29,815 nt of DNA, taken from Candidatus Homeothermus arabinoxylanisolvens. GTDB lineage: Bacteria > Bacteroidota > Bacteroidia > Bacteroidales > Muribaculaceae. Both the position numbers and the translations under genes were made by a program. Under the pieces are notes generated by a model that was given only the letters and a program-made list of their open reading frames with translations, did no database searches and had not been told where the DNA came from. Shown here piece by piece: positions 17,335 to 24,585 of this stretch. The stretch spans positions 1 through 29,815 of the forward strand of contig LUJO01000057.1 in assembly GCA_001689405.1 (NCBI GenBank). Direction: 5' to 3'. Positions within the stretch are counted from its first letter, which is position 1; every line of letters begins with the position of its first letter.

Positions 17335-18633
17335 TTAGTCGGTGTGGCTGTTGTTTTTTTGCACATTCTCTTTTCTGAATTCCGACCACCTTTTGTTGAA
17401 ATTGCGGTGCGACTTGAAATATGTGATTCCGGTCAGCTGTTTTAACAATACCAATGCTCTCTGCCCGATGTTTTGTCGACGTACTCCTCGCCCTGCCAGT
17501 CGGTGGTCGGGAGTAAAATTCAACCTTACATTATCGTGTCTTATAGTGTTGACACGAGCTATGAGCTCCTGAACAGGTGCCTGTAACTGCGGCGCATCGG
17601 CAGGTTCTATTATCTCAATGGCGGCGGGGTCAAATTTGAGACGCTCCCATTTCTTCGCGTCTTTTATCGTTATATATTCTTTGTCGATTATATAGACCTC
17701 GGCATATGTGCTTACGAAAAAAGGTTCATTTATATGATTGAACATAAACATCTCGTGTCCTCGACCGTTTGACTCTATGTTGAACGAGTAGCCGGTTATA
17801 TCCATAGGCGATATCGAGTCTCCGACCACATTGCTGTAATTGAATCTGATTCTGAAATTCTCAAAATCAAGACGGTTTCGGAAAAATACAGAAAGATTGG
17901 GCACCCATTTCCGGCTTGTGGTGTCGGCCAGTACATTGACATCTACAGTAACCCTGCCATTGTTACGCAGCCATACTTCCGTCGGGCTGTATTTGCCACG
18001 GAGCGTATCGGTGCCATAATCGACAGACTTTAACCGTGGCGGTATCCGTGGTGTAGTCACGGCTCCTATCCAGTCTGACCAAGAGAAATGGTAGCTGCAC
18101 TTGTCGCTGACGCTGTCGGTGCCTTTTGAATCGGTGAAGCGGTAATATGATTTACTGTTCAGGGTTCTCGGACCTGACCAACCTTTAAATCTCATCTTTC
18201 TATCGGGAGTGAGCATATAGTCAGCCATCTTTTCTCTGAAAAGAAACACAGTGTCGGTATATGTGGTCAGTGTCGAGTATTCACGTATGTATGCCAACAT
18301 GTGCAGTACCTTGTGTCGGCGCGACTGGACTATGACCTCCGGCAGTTCGGTGAAAATTTCTTTAAGGAATATAGTGTCGTGAAGCGTTGTGTCAAATGTT
18401 TTTTCCTCATATCCCAAATAGCGTACAGTGACAGGATAATCAATGTCGGATATGTATGGTGTCTTGCCCTTTGAATTGCATATGCCGATGACACTTCCTT
18501 GACGGTCAAATACGGTAGCATTGGGGAGGGGCTTCCGTGTGGCGTAATCGGCCACAATAGCGTTATGGGCGTATCCCGATATGTTAAATGCATATAGGAC
18601 AACCATCAAAATTATAAACGCATACCGTAACAT
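17335..18633 (-). CDS. Secreted protein with carboxypeptidase-like regulatory domain
   Basis: 432 residues from the ATG at 18633, which starts directly with a signal peptide (MLRYAFIILMVVLYAF). An ATG ten codons upstream (18663) would put a polar extension before it. After cleavage comes a carboxypeptidase-regulatory-like domain (about 25-90: IVADYATRKPLPNATVFD, then a PVTVRYLGYEEKTFDT strand). The rest resembles secreted Bacteroidales proteins of this architecture: a middle part with repeated aromatic and Asp-rich strands (FKGWSGPRTLNSKSYYRF, FSWSDWIGAVTTPRIP), and a final basic stretch. No catalytic or TonB-dependent receptor domain is visible. It is probably outer-membrane or surface associated, function unknown. 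It lies between pnp and the GNAT gene, all on the minus strand. Confidence 0.75.
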   Translation of the reverse strand: MLRYAFIILMVVLYAFNISGYAHNAIVADYATRKPLPNATVFDRQGSVIGICNSKGKTPYISDIDYPVTVRYLGYEEKTFDTTLHDTIFLKEIFTELPEVIVQSRRHKVLHMLAYIREYSTLTTYTDTVFLFREKMADYMLTPDRKMRFKGWSGPRTLNSKSYYRFTDSKGTDSVSDKCSYHFSWSDWIGAVTTPRIPPRLKSVDYGTDTLRGKYSPTEVWLRNNGRVTVDVNVLADTTSRKWVPNLSVFFRNRLDFENFRIRFNYSNVVGDSISPMDITGYSFNIESNGRGHEMFMFNHINEPFFVSTYAEVYIIDKEYITIKDAKKWERLKFDPAAIEIIEPADAPQLQAPVQELIARVNTIRHDNVRLNFTPDHRLAGRGVRRQNIGQRALVLLKQLTGITYFKSHRNFNKRWSEFRKENVQKNNSHTD

Positions 18634-18765
18634 ATTCAATTCTTGTTTGACTGTCTGCTGCATGACTTGGCTATTCCCGATATTTTACTGACAAAAGCAG
18701 ATTTGGCGTCGGTATATCCGTCACGGTCGTGCTTGTACTTTGGCAACAGGCTTAGGTTGCCGCTT

Positions 18766-19314
18766 TCAATCGAGATGTATGGCATGATAATCTTCTTTGG
18801 TCATTAGATGAAAATGTTCTGTGCGTTTGTCTCCGAGCGGAGAAATGATGTCATGATTCGTGTGGTGATACTTGAATCCGCATTTCTCACAGACCCGTCT
18901 GGATTTGTCGTTCCCCTCATAGTATCCGCACCATACAGCATCGAGTTCAAGGTCATTGAAGCATCTCGACAACAGGGCTTTGACCGCTTCGGGAATCAAA
19001 CCTTGACCCCAATACGGCTTGCCGATCCAATAGCCGATTTCTGCTTCGCGTTGCTTCATATCTGCCGTGTGGAGGCTGTTGGCAAACATTATACCGCAAC
19101 AGCCGACAGGCTCGTCGGTCTCTTTCAACACAACGGCGTAAGTTTCCGGCGCGGAAAACACAGTCCGGATAATATCAAGACTGTTTTCCACGGAGGTGTG
19201 CGGAGGCCAACCGGCAATCGGGCCAATCTCCGGGTCGGAGGCATAGCGATACAGAGCCTCGGCATCTTCCTCTCGCCAAGGCCGCAGGATAAGCCTGTCC
19301 GTCACAATCATCAT
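18766..19314 (-). CDS. GNAT acetyltransferase, RimJ/RimL type
   Basis: About 182 residues of the GNAT fold: MIVTDRLILRPWREEDAEALYRYASD at the N-terminus, then VGCCGIMFAN, EIGYWIGKPYWGQGLIPEAVKALLSRCF (the acetyl-CoA loop) and NDKSRRVCEKCGFKY. RimJ/RimL-type enzymes acetylate protein N-termini (e.g. ribosomal proteins) or small molecules; the substrate here is unknown. The preceding zinc-ribbon gene ends in TAATG, with the ATG at 19314 overlapping its stop. I chose this start over the ATG at 19326, which would overlap the zinc-ribbon gene by 13 nt. The arrangement predicts translational coupling. Confidence 0.88.
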   Translation of the reverse strand: MMIVTDRLILRPWREEDAEALYRYASDPEIGPIAGWPPHTSVENSLDIIRTVFSAPETYAVVLKETDEPVGCCGIMFANSLHTADMKQREAEIGYWIGKPYWGQGLIPEAVKALLSRCFNDLELDAVWCGYYEGNDKSRRVCEKCGFKYHHTNHDIISPLGDKRTEHFHLMTKEDYHAIHLD

Positions 19315-19583
19315 TACTGCTTCCATCGTTTGAGGTGAGGGAAGAACCGGCGCATCATCTCCTTTGCCTGTTCTACAGTCAGATTCTGACCGGACTGTCT
19401 GTTGATTTCGTCAGTAAACCGTGCACAGTGTTCAATCATCTGTTCCATAGTCATATCCTGCGTGAACTTGCCGTCCTTGTAGCAGTACATGCAGTAATCA
19501 TCGTTGGGTGTACCGTCGGCGTTTGTGCCGTAATTGTTCTCGTTGAGCGGCATTCCGCAACTCTGACAAAATTTTTGATCCAT
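19314..19583 (-). CDS. Putative zinc ribbon protein (PF12674 type)
   Basis: 89 residues. Four cysteines (C6, C9, C31, C34) in two CxxC knuckles form a zinc ribbon, with a typical N-terminus MDQKFCQSCGMPLNEN. A helical region follows (TMEQMIEHCARFTDEINR, then EQAKEMMRRFFPHLKRWK). The likely role is a small regulator or partner protein; the family has no settled function. It overlaps the downstream GNAT start by TAATG. Its cysteine-knuckle region and end are repeated in shortened form at the N-terminus of the hydrolase at 19685-21193, with the helical middle missing. Confidence 0.9.
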   Translation of the reverse strand: MDQKFCQSCGMPLNENNYGTNADGTPNDDYCMYCYKDGKFTQDMTMEQMIEHCARFTDEINRQSGQNLTVEQAKEMMRRFFPHLKRWKQ

Positions 19584-19629
19584 TATTTATTTCGATTTTA
19601 TGTTCTGATAATCAGCTGTATTTAGATTG

Positions 19630-19637
19630 TAAAGTTA
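19630..19637 (-). promoter_or_regulatory. -7-like promoter box of the zinc-ribbon gene (TAACTTTA)
   Basis: One mismatch to TAnnTTTG, 47 nt before the zinc-ribbon start on the minus strand. It lies in the 101-nt gap behind the hydrolase gene. Confidence 0.35.
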
Positions 19638-19684
19638 CCGAAAAATATCGGGATACGATGTGTCATCGGGAAAAGTCATGGAGA

Positions 19685-21193
19685 TTATTTGCAGATGTCC
19701 TTGATGAACTGGACAATGGCGTCAAGCACATCGGGAGAAATAGTCTCACGAATTTCGTCATACTCCGTCATTTCGCCTGTGACCGCATGCTGCATCAGGT
19801 GGTTTAGCTCCGGCATCAGAATCGTTTCTGCGTGTGGAACATACTCTTTTATCACAGTAAGATTGTCGGGATAAACTTGTCTGTCCTTTTCTCCGTTTAT
19901 TGCCAATGTGGGGCATTTCACTTTTTCAAGATATTCGCGGGGGTTGAACACGAGGAAAGCATCAAACCATGGGGCGCGTGTGCTCTGAGTCATCTTTAAC
20001 GACTGAAGAATTTGCAGGGGCACCTGTATGTTATTGTCGGCCGCAAGCGCGTCTATGTCGACGGGGGCCATGATGCCTTGCCGTGCTTGACCGATAATTG
20101 TGTCAAATACGAGTTCAATCAGTTTAAGGCTATTGGCTTTGTCTGCGTCAGATAATGCCATTTTATCGAGAGCGTGACTGTTCTGTCTCATCAGTGTCTC
20201 TTTGCCGGAGACAGCCATTCCTGCCAACGATATGATGAAGTCCGCCTTATCTTCGGCACCGATCATAAATGATACGGAGCCCCCCTCTGAATGACCGAGC
20301 ACACCTGCTTTGCCTATACAAGATATGGAACGCAGCAATTCAAGACCGCTAACAGCGTCGTCCTTGATCGTATGGGTTGTGGAGGTAAGATAATTGCCCG
20401 TGGATCTGCCTGTGCCGCGGTCATCGTAACGCAGAGAGGCAATGCCGTTGCGGGCGAGAAAGTCGGCAATGACGGCAAATGGTTTATGGTCACAGTATTC
20501 CTCGTCGCGATTCTGCGGACCACTTCCCGTAACCATCACTACAGCCGGCATCTTTCTGCTGTCGGCATTTAGCGGTAGAGTGAGTGTCGCGCTCATTACC
20601 GCTCCGTCGGGAGCCGTGAATGTAGTGTCTACGACACTGTAAGGGAATGGCGGCTTGGGAGTTTGTGGTCGACGCTCCTCAATAGACCCGGCAGGGGTTA
20701 AATCGAGTGTAAACCCGTAGCCTCGCTGTTTGAAATGTCCTTTTATGGCATCAGCGGATATTTTACCCGTATATGACGCTCCTATGGCATTGCATGTAAG
20801 CGCTATCGAGTCGGCGGAGCAAAACACGACCTCTGCCGGTATGCCTTTCGCTCCTTGTGACGGAGAGTCCATAGTGCATTGTGTTTCACCTGACGGGGCT
20901 TCCGTGAAATTCAATACCAACGGTATCTTCATCTGCCCTAAGTTCAGGTCACCGCGCCATGAGCCGTTAAGTCCGTAAACACTGATCGGCGACAGCATAA
21001 ACGCAACGGTTAACATCAAGGACCAGATCAAGTTTTTCCGGCGTTTGTTATGTGGGAACCCCCGGCGTATCATTTGGCTTTTGCCGCAATTTATGCAATA
21101 ATCCTCGTCCGGCGTACTGCCGGTATTCATACCCGGGTTTTCATTTGCGTGCGGCATTCCGCATATCTGACAGAATTTCGTTTCCATTGTCAT
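19685..21193 (-). CDS. Zinc ribbon fused to a membrane-anchored or secreted alpha/beta hydrolase
   Basis: 502 residues in three parts. Residues 1-53 resemble the 89-residue zinc-ribbon protein next door: cysteines 8, 11, 33 and 36, then MIRRGFPHNKRRK, which mirrors MMRRFFPHLKRWK there, but with the helical middle missing. Residues 54-74 are a hydrophobic signal or anchor. Then comes a beta-rich domain (about 75-170) and an alpha/beta hydrolase with the nucleophile elbow G300-H-S302-E-G-G and probable acid D437 (GEKDRQVYPD) and base H465 (ELNHLMQ). The acyl-hydrolase substrate is unknown. M41 could be an internal start giving a simple signal peptide without the zinc ribbon. If the long form is made, the zinc ribbon would be cytoplasmic and the hydrolase periplasmic. 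Confidence 0.88.
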   Translation of the reverse strand: MTMETKFCQICGMPHANENPGMNTGSTPDEDYCINCGKSQMIRRGFPHNKRRKNLIWSLMLTVAFMLSPISVYGLNGSWRGDLNLGQMKIPLVLNFTEAPSGETQCTMDSPSQGAKGIPAEVVFCSADSIALTCNAIGASYTGKISADAIKGHFKQRGYGFTLDLTPAGSIEERRPQTPKPPFPYSVVDTTFTAPDGAVMSATLTLPLNADSRKMPAVVMVTGSGPQNRDEEYCDHKPFAVIADFLARNGIASLRYDDRGTGRSTGNYLTSTTHTIKDDAVSGLELLRSISCIGKAGVLGHSEGGSVSFMIGAEDKADFIISLAGMAVSGKETLMRQNSHALDKMALSDADKANSLKLIELVFDTIIGQARQGIMAPVDIDALAADNNIQVPLQILQSLKMTQSTRAPWFDAFLVFNPREYLEKVKCPTLAINGEKDRQVYPDNLTVIKEYVPHAETILMPELNHLMQHAVTGEMTEYDEIRETISPDVLDAIVQFIKDICK

Positions 21194-21511
21194 CTTTTTG
21201 GGGCCGGCACATCCGGTAGGATGGCCTGTGGCGGCTTGTTTGAATTCATACGCAAAGGTAATACTTTACGTGTGATGTTGGTCACCGTCAACCCGAAAAA
21301 ATCGCTGCTCCGGTTTCAGCCCATGTCGAAAACGGTTGTAGAATTTTGCCGATACTATGTAAAACTGTCGTTATGAAACATTTCCGTTCTCTGTTGTCAC
21401 GGCTCTCGGGTGTGAGGATTTCGAGGACCGATGTATGTGGAACGGAGCCCCCCCCTTGAAAATGCCCACTTTGTCGTGCGGCATTATGTCCCCCTCATGG
21501 CAGAGGGGTAA
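21194..21511. other. Non-coding gap between hydrolase and CDF transporter
   Basis: 318 nt with no convincing gene. It holds the hydrolase promoter (21253-21260). Near the CDF gene end there is a C8 homopolymer (21448-21455) and a short hairpin (21491-21496 with 21503-21508). A 28-codon ORF in it (start near 21373) has no recognisable features. Confidence 0.6.
21253..21260 (-). promoter_or_regulatory. -7 promoter box of the hydrolase (TACCTTTG)
   Basis: A perfect TAnnTTTG match on the minus strand, 59 nt before the hydrolase start, predicting a leader of about 55 nt. Confidence 0.5.
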
Positions 21512-22411
21512 TCATATACATTCAGGAGTATTACACCGGTATAGTTCAGACTCGATTTCCAATGTGGGATGTGTAATTCCTAATTGATGTATCTTCTTTT
21601 CAATACAATCCCTGATTTCATCGGATTTTGAAACATCATCAACCACCACATGCGCAGTCATTGCCGTGTTGGTGGTGCTTATGGCCCAGATGTGTATGTG
21701 ATGCACGCCTATGACGTGCTTTACATCCAAAATAGCATTGACGACTTTGTCATAGTCGATATTTTCAGGCACGGCATCCAATGACAACCGCATGCTTTCA
21801 GCCAAAAGTTTCCATGTCGATATAAGTATCATCGCGGCGATTACAAGGCTTATTATCGGGTCTATCATATCCCATCCGGTAAATGTTATGATAAGGCCCG
21901 AAATGACGACACCGAGCGAAACAAGGGTGTCGGCGGCCATGTGAAGAAAGGCACCACGCACATTGATGTCATGTTTTTGGTTTTTCATAAGCATCCATGC
22001 GGTGAGACCGTTTACCACTATGCCTACACCTGCCGTCCAGCTTATAGCCTCCCCGTTGATCGGCGTAGGATTCCTGAACTTATATATGCTCTCTACAATA
22101 ATTGCCCCGACAGCTACAAGCAATATGATTGCATTGAGTAAGGAAATCATTACGGTACTTTTCTGGTAGCCGTAGGTAAAACGACGGTTACCGTGTATTT
22201 TTGTTAACCGGAAAGCAACCATTGCGAGAATCAGGCTGAACACGTCGCCAAGATTATGTCCGGCGTCGGAAAGCAGTCCGAGAGAGTTTTCATAGAAGCC
22301 GACGCCGGCCTCTACAATCACAAAAGCGGCATTCAGAAGTATCGAGAATACAAAGATACTGTTCAATGACTGTATCGAATGATTGTGTTGGTGATTGTGC
22401 GGGTGTACCAT
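21512..22411 (-). CDS. Cation diffusion facilitator (CDF/CzcD-type) metal exporter
   Basis: A 299-residue CDF family protein with six transmembrane segments and a cytoplasmic C-terminal domain. The two metal-site motifs are SDAGHNLGD (H52, D56) in TM2 and HMAAD in TM5. The N-terminus is His-rich (HPHNHQHNH), a common zinc-binding feature. The C-terminal domain includes HHIHIWAISTTNTAMTAHVV. It should export Zn2+ or Cd2+/Co2+ in exchange for protons across the inner membrane. No metal-sensing regulator is adjacent. The gene stands alone; the promoter in the upstream A+T-rich gap was not placed with confidence. Confidence 0.93.
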   Translation of the reverse strand: MVHPHNHQHNHSIQSLNSIFVFSILLNAAFVIVEAGVGFYENSLGLLSDAGHNLGDVFSLILAMVAFRLTKIHGNRRFTYGYQKSTVMISLLNAIILLVAVGAIIVESIYKFRNPTPINGEAISWTAGVGIVVNGLTAWMLMKNQKHDINVRGAFLHMAADTLVSLGVVISGLIITFTGWDMIDPIISLVIAAMILISTWKLLAESMRLSLDAVPENIDYDKVVNAILDVKHVIGVHHIHIWAISTTNTAMTAHVVVDDVSKSDEIRDCIEKKIHQLGITHPTLEIESELYRCNTPECI

Positions 22412-22571
22412 TATACTATGATATTATTATGACCATGAATGAAAATGTCCATAATATATAACAAAATATTATGTAGTCGTGGCTTAAATTTTGTTTACAA
22501 TATTATTGTTTTGTCCTTGATTGCAAGATTTGGCCCCGATTGTATGATATATTAGTTTGATAAATACGCTG

Positions 22572-22616
22572 ACAAGACAGCCGTCTGCATCATATAGGCG
22601 CAGGTGGCTGTCTTGT
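22572..22616 (-). terminator. Terminator-like hairpin between cupin and CDF genes
   Basis: A perfect 11-bp stem (22572-22582 with 22606-22616, ACAAGACAGCC and complement) with an inner CTGC/GCAG pairing. It lies 35 nt past the cupin stop. The T-run is weak on the minus strand, so it could equally stabilise RNA. The rest of 22412-22650 shows nothing else recognisable. Confidence 0.6.
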
Positions 22617-22650
22617 TTATCTATAAGGATAGATGGGCCTATGCTTTTTA

Positions 22651-23061
22651 TCACAGCAGGTTTTCCCGCTCGGTGATTTCGGCATCGATCATGGTATAGC
22701 CGCCGAGACTGCCCTCTTTTGCCTGTATGCATATGTAGATCATCGGTGTGGCGGATGTGCATTTGAGATTGCGGTCGCAGCCGGTGGCTACGCGGATCAC
22801 AGAGCCTTCGGCAACTTCGAACACTTCGCCGTCGACCTGAAACTTGCCTGTACCCGAGAGAATGATATAGTTTTCCTCGTTTTCCTTGTGGCTGTGGAAG
22901 AACGGGACAGCCTGACCCGTAGGGAGTGTGCCGAATGAAATCTCGCACGATGTTGCGCCGGTGGCATCTTTTATAAACTGTTTTCCTTCGAAGGCATGGA
23001 TAGTGCCTACGGAGGCATGGGCGAATTTTTCGCCGGAGTTGAGAACCTTAACTTCGTTCAT
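22651..23061 (-). CDS. Small cupin-domain protein
   Basis: 136 residues, single cupin barrel. The first conserved motif has H56, H58 and E63 (FFHSHKENEENYIIL), and GTGKFQVDGEVFEVAEGSVIRV follows as the usual second part. Small cupins of this type bind a metal and either act enzymatically or sense small molecules; the substrate is unknown. It is divergent from the HxlR regulator at 23208, which is a good candidate regulator. Two face-to-face promoters lie in the gap (23088-23135). Confidence 0.88.
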   Translation of the reverse strand: MNEVKVLNSGEKFAHASVGTIHAFEGKQFIKDATGATSCEISFGTLPTGQAVPFFHSHKENEENYIILSGTGKFQVDGEVFEVAEGSVIRVATGCDRNLKCTSATPMIYICIQAKEGSLGGYTMIDAEITERENLL

Positions 23062-23087
23062 AGATTTTGGTTTTAAAATTTATTTTT

Positions 23088-23135
23088 TTAACTTTGCAGC
23101 AGATAGTCACTATTGTTTTGATAGTGCAAAGTTAA
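23088..23135. promoter_or_regulatory. Face-to-face promoters on an 11-bp inverted repeat (cupin/hxlR)
   Basis: TTAACTTTGCA (23088-23098) and its exact complement TGCAAAGTTAA (23125-23135) each contain a perfect -7 box (TAACTTTG at 23089-23096 plus, 23127-23134 minus). The plus box points right to hxlR and the minus box points left to the cupin gene, so the two transcripts would overlap in their first nucleotides. A second inverted repeat, CACTAT/ATAGTG (23108-23113 and 23121-23126), sits between them. Confidence 0.6.
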
Positions 23136-23150
23136 TTACGGAATATTCAT

Positions 23151-23174
23151 TTTGCAAGACGTTACGTCTGCGAA
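23151..23174. promoter_or_regulatory. Candidate HxlR operator (imperfect palindrome)
   Basis: AGACG-TTA-CGTCT core (23156-23168) flanked by TTTGC and GCGAAA, downstream of both -7 boxes and 35-55 nt before the hxlR ATG. A second small inverted repeat GTTAC/GTAAC lies at 23180-23195. HxlR proteins bind as winged-helix dimers to palindromes in divergent gaps, which fits, but direct binding is not shown. Confidence 0.4.
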
Positions 23175-23207
23175 ATATAGTTACCATAAAGTAACCAATA
23201 GCTGATT

Positions 23208-23570
23208 ATGAACACATTGCCGCTCAAAGAAAATTTGAAAAAATATACAGGCATAGAGGTATGTCCTGTAAGAAATGTCATCGCCCGTTTTTCCGGCAAG
23301 TGGTCGATACTTGTATTGTGTGTGCTGTCAGAAAACGAGGTGACAAGATTTAACGAAATTGGCCGCTCAATTCCCGATATTTCACCTAAAGTTCTTACCG
23401 ATACTTTAAAAAACCTTGAAGCCGCGGGCCTGATTGCGAGAAAAATTTACGCCGAAATTCCACCTAAAGTAGAATACTCACTGACGGAACTCGGCAAAAG
23501 TCTTATGCCACATATCGAGGGCCTTGTCCGTTGGGCCATCGAGAATTTCGAGCCTGTCTGTTATAGATAG
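23208..23570 (+). CDS. HxlR-family transcriptional regulator
   Basis: A 120-residue HxlR winged-helix protein. Typical elements are CPVRNVIARFSGKWSILVLCVL (Cys19 plus GKW, first helices) and DISPKVLTDTLKNLEAAGLI (recognition helix), then the wing (AEIPPKVEYSLTELGKSL). Many HxlR proteins respond to thiol-reactive or quinone-like stress through the N-terminal Cys; Cys19 is present. Divergent to the cupin gene, so it may regulate it and itself. Confidence 0.93.
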   Translation: MNTLPLKENLKKYTGIEVCPVRNVIARFSGKWSILVLCVLSENEVTRFNEIGRSIPDISPKVLTDTLKNLEAAGLIARKIYAEIPPKVEYSLTELGKSLMPHIEGLVRWAIENFEPVCYR

Positions 23571-23895
23571 CAGTGAAGTCTGTGCATCTTTCCTTATAGA
23601 AAATATACCACAACATGATTTTACCTTAAGGATTTATCACGGTGACACAACCGGAAGCTTCAATCATGACGCGCCCGTATATGACGGCGAAATATCATTG
23701 AATGATGGTAGAATAACGATTCCATATTAGGATTAAGCGACGAAATATAATAAATACTTGACTGCATTACGTGTATGGGCAATGGCGGAACACCAAGAAT
23801 GGTTCAGCAGGCCATGGGGCGAGACAGTTATAATTCGCCTTCCTGTGTCACTGGTTTATCGCAGACTGCTCATCCGGAGCCGGTCAGTGCCATTT
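23571..23895. other. Gap with possible gene remnant and a repeat
   Basis: 325 nt. From the hxlR stop to about 23730 a plus-strand frame stays open and ends with IYHGDTTGSFNHDAP...SLNDGRITIPY, which reads like the tail of a lost gene. It has no own start except an ATG inside hxlR (23524). From 23758 follows a 38-nt sequence repeated near 27733. No other gene is convincing. Confidence 0.4.
23758..23795 (+). repeat. Diverged repeat, copy 1
   Basis: TTGACTGCATTACG... with TATGGGCAATG and GAACACC. The same stretch recurs at 27733-27770 with an 11-nt exact core and 23 of the first 27 positions equal. It lies just past the 3' end of the GNAT gene at 23896. Confidence 0.55.
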
Positions 23896-24321
23896 TTATA
23901 GGGACAGATGGAGTATAGGATAAGGACGACCGGCATCATCAGTTTCATCGCGTGACAATACACGGAATCCTTTTGCTTTGTAGAAGTTTAATGCGGAGGA
24001 ATTCTGTTCGTTTACATCGACCTTTGTCGCACCTCGTTGTTTTGCAAATTCTATAAGGGCAGATCCATAGCCCTGATTGAGACAGATGCTGTCTATAAAG
24101 AGCATTTCTATTGTGTCCGGGCTTAATCCAATGAATCCGGCATACGCTCCTTTGTCGGCAATTGCATAGAGATCAACATTGGGGAAATATTCGGAAATCA
24201 AAACAGCCTTTATCTCATTGAAATCTTCTTCTTTCAGGAAATTATGCGTAGCCATTACTGAACGCTCCCATATTCCGGCAAGCGTCTTATAATCTTTTCC
24301 ATTGCATCTTACTATCTCCAT
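23896..24321 (-). CDS. GNAT acetyltransferase (YjaB-like)
   Basis: 141 residues of the GNAT fold, close in design to small YjaB-type enzymes: MEIVRCNGKDYKTLAGIWERSV at the start, MLFIDSICLNQGYGSALIEFA (acetyl-CoA loop, with Q-G-Y-G), then NSSALNFYKAKGF and a C-terminal GRPYPILHLSL. It probably acetylates a small molecule or a lysine side chain; the substrate is unknown. The -7 box TAATTTTG lies 4 nt before the ATG, so a leaderless mRNA is predicted. The gene is flanked by two short repeats (23758 and 24511) and looks like a stand-alone unit in the accessory part. Confidence 0.88.
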   Translation of the reverse strand: MEIVRCNGKDYKTLAGIWERSVMATHNFLKEEDFNEIKAVLISEYFPNVDLYAIADKGAYAGFIGLSPDTIEMLFIDSICLNQGYGSALIEFAKQRGATKVDVNEQNSSALNFYKAKGFRVLSRDETDDAGRPYPILHLSL

Positions 24322-24325
24322 ATTG

Positions 24326-24333
24326 CAAAATTA
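24326..24333 (-). promoter_or_regulatory. -7 promoter box of the GNAT gene (TAATTTTG)
   Basis: A perfect TAnnTTTG match on the minus strand, followed by CAAT and the ATG. This is the same geometry as at rnz (box, 4 nt, ATG). Confidence 0.6.
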
Positions 24334-24510
24334 CTGTTTTTCACGGGATTTCATTGCCTAATCGCTTTAGCGCTTTGTTTTGCCGAAGCGAAGTCATAGC
24401 TCCATATTTCAGTACTGAGTTGAAAGGGATAGACACGAAAAAACCGCAGACTACCAAATTTATCCATATCTTATCTGTTTTGCGTGGCAAAGGAGCTAAA
24501 TTTTTATATC

Positions 24511-24538
24511 ACAATTATTTGTCACGGTATAATATTGA
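24511..24538 (+). repeat. Diverged repeat, second family, copy 1
   Basis: ACAATTATTTGTCACGGTATA... is matched at 24 of 28 positions at 27600-27627. It lies in the 264-nt gap between the GNAT gene and the end of the ATPase gene, which otherwise holds nothing recognisable. Confidence 0.5.
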
Positions 24539-24585
24539 AGTAATGCCTAATTTTGACCTGACAATTTTCCTTTCCAGTTTCCAGT

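Noticed and set aside
21448..21455. C8 homopolymer as a phase-variable promoter
   Set aside because: It lies downstream of the CDF gene and 255 nt upstream of the hydrolase start, far from either promoter.
22484..22948. Minus-strand 154-codon frame over the cupin gene
   Set aside because: It overlaps the cupin gene in another frame, and the cupin motif is intact.
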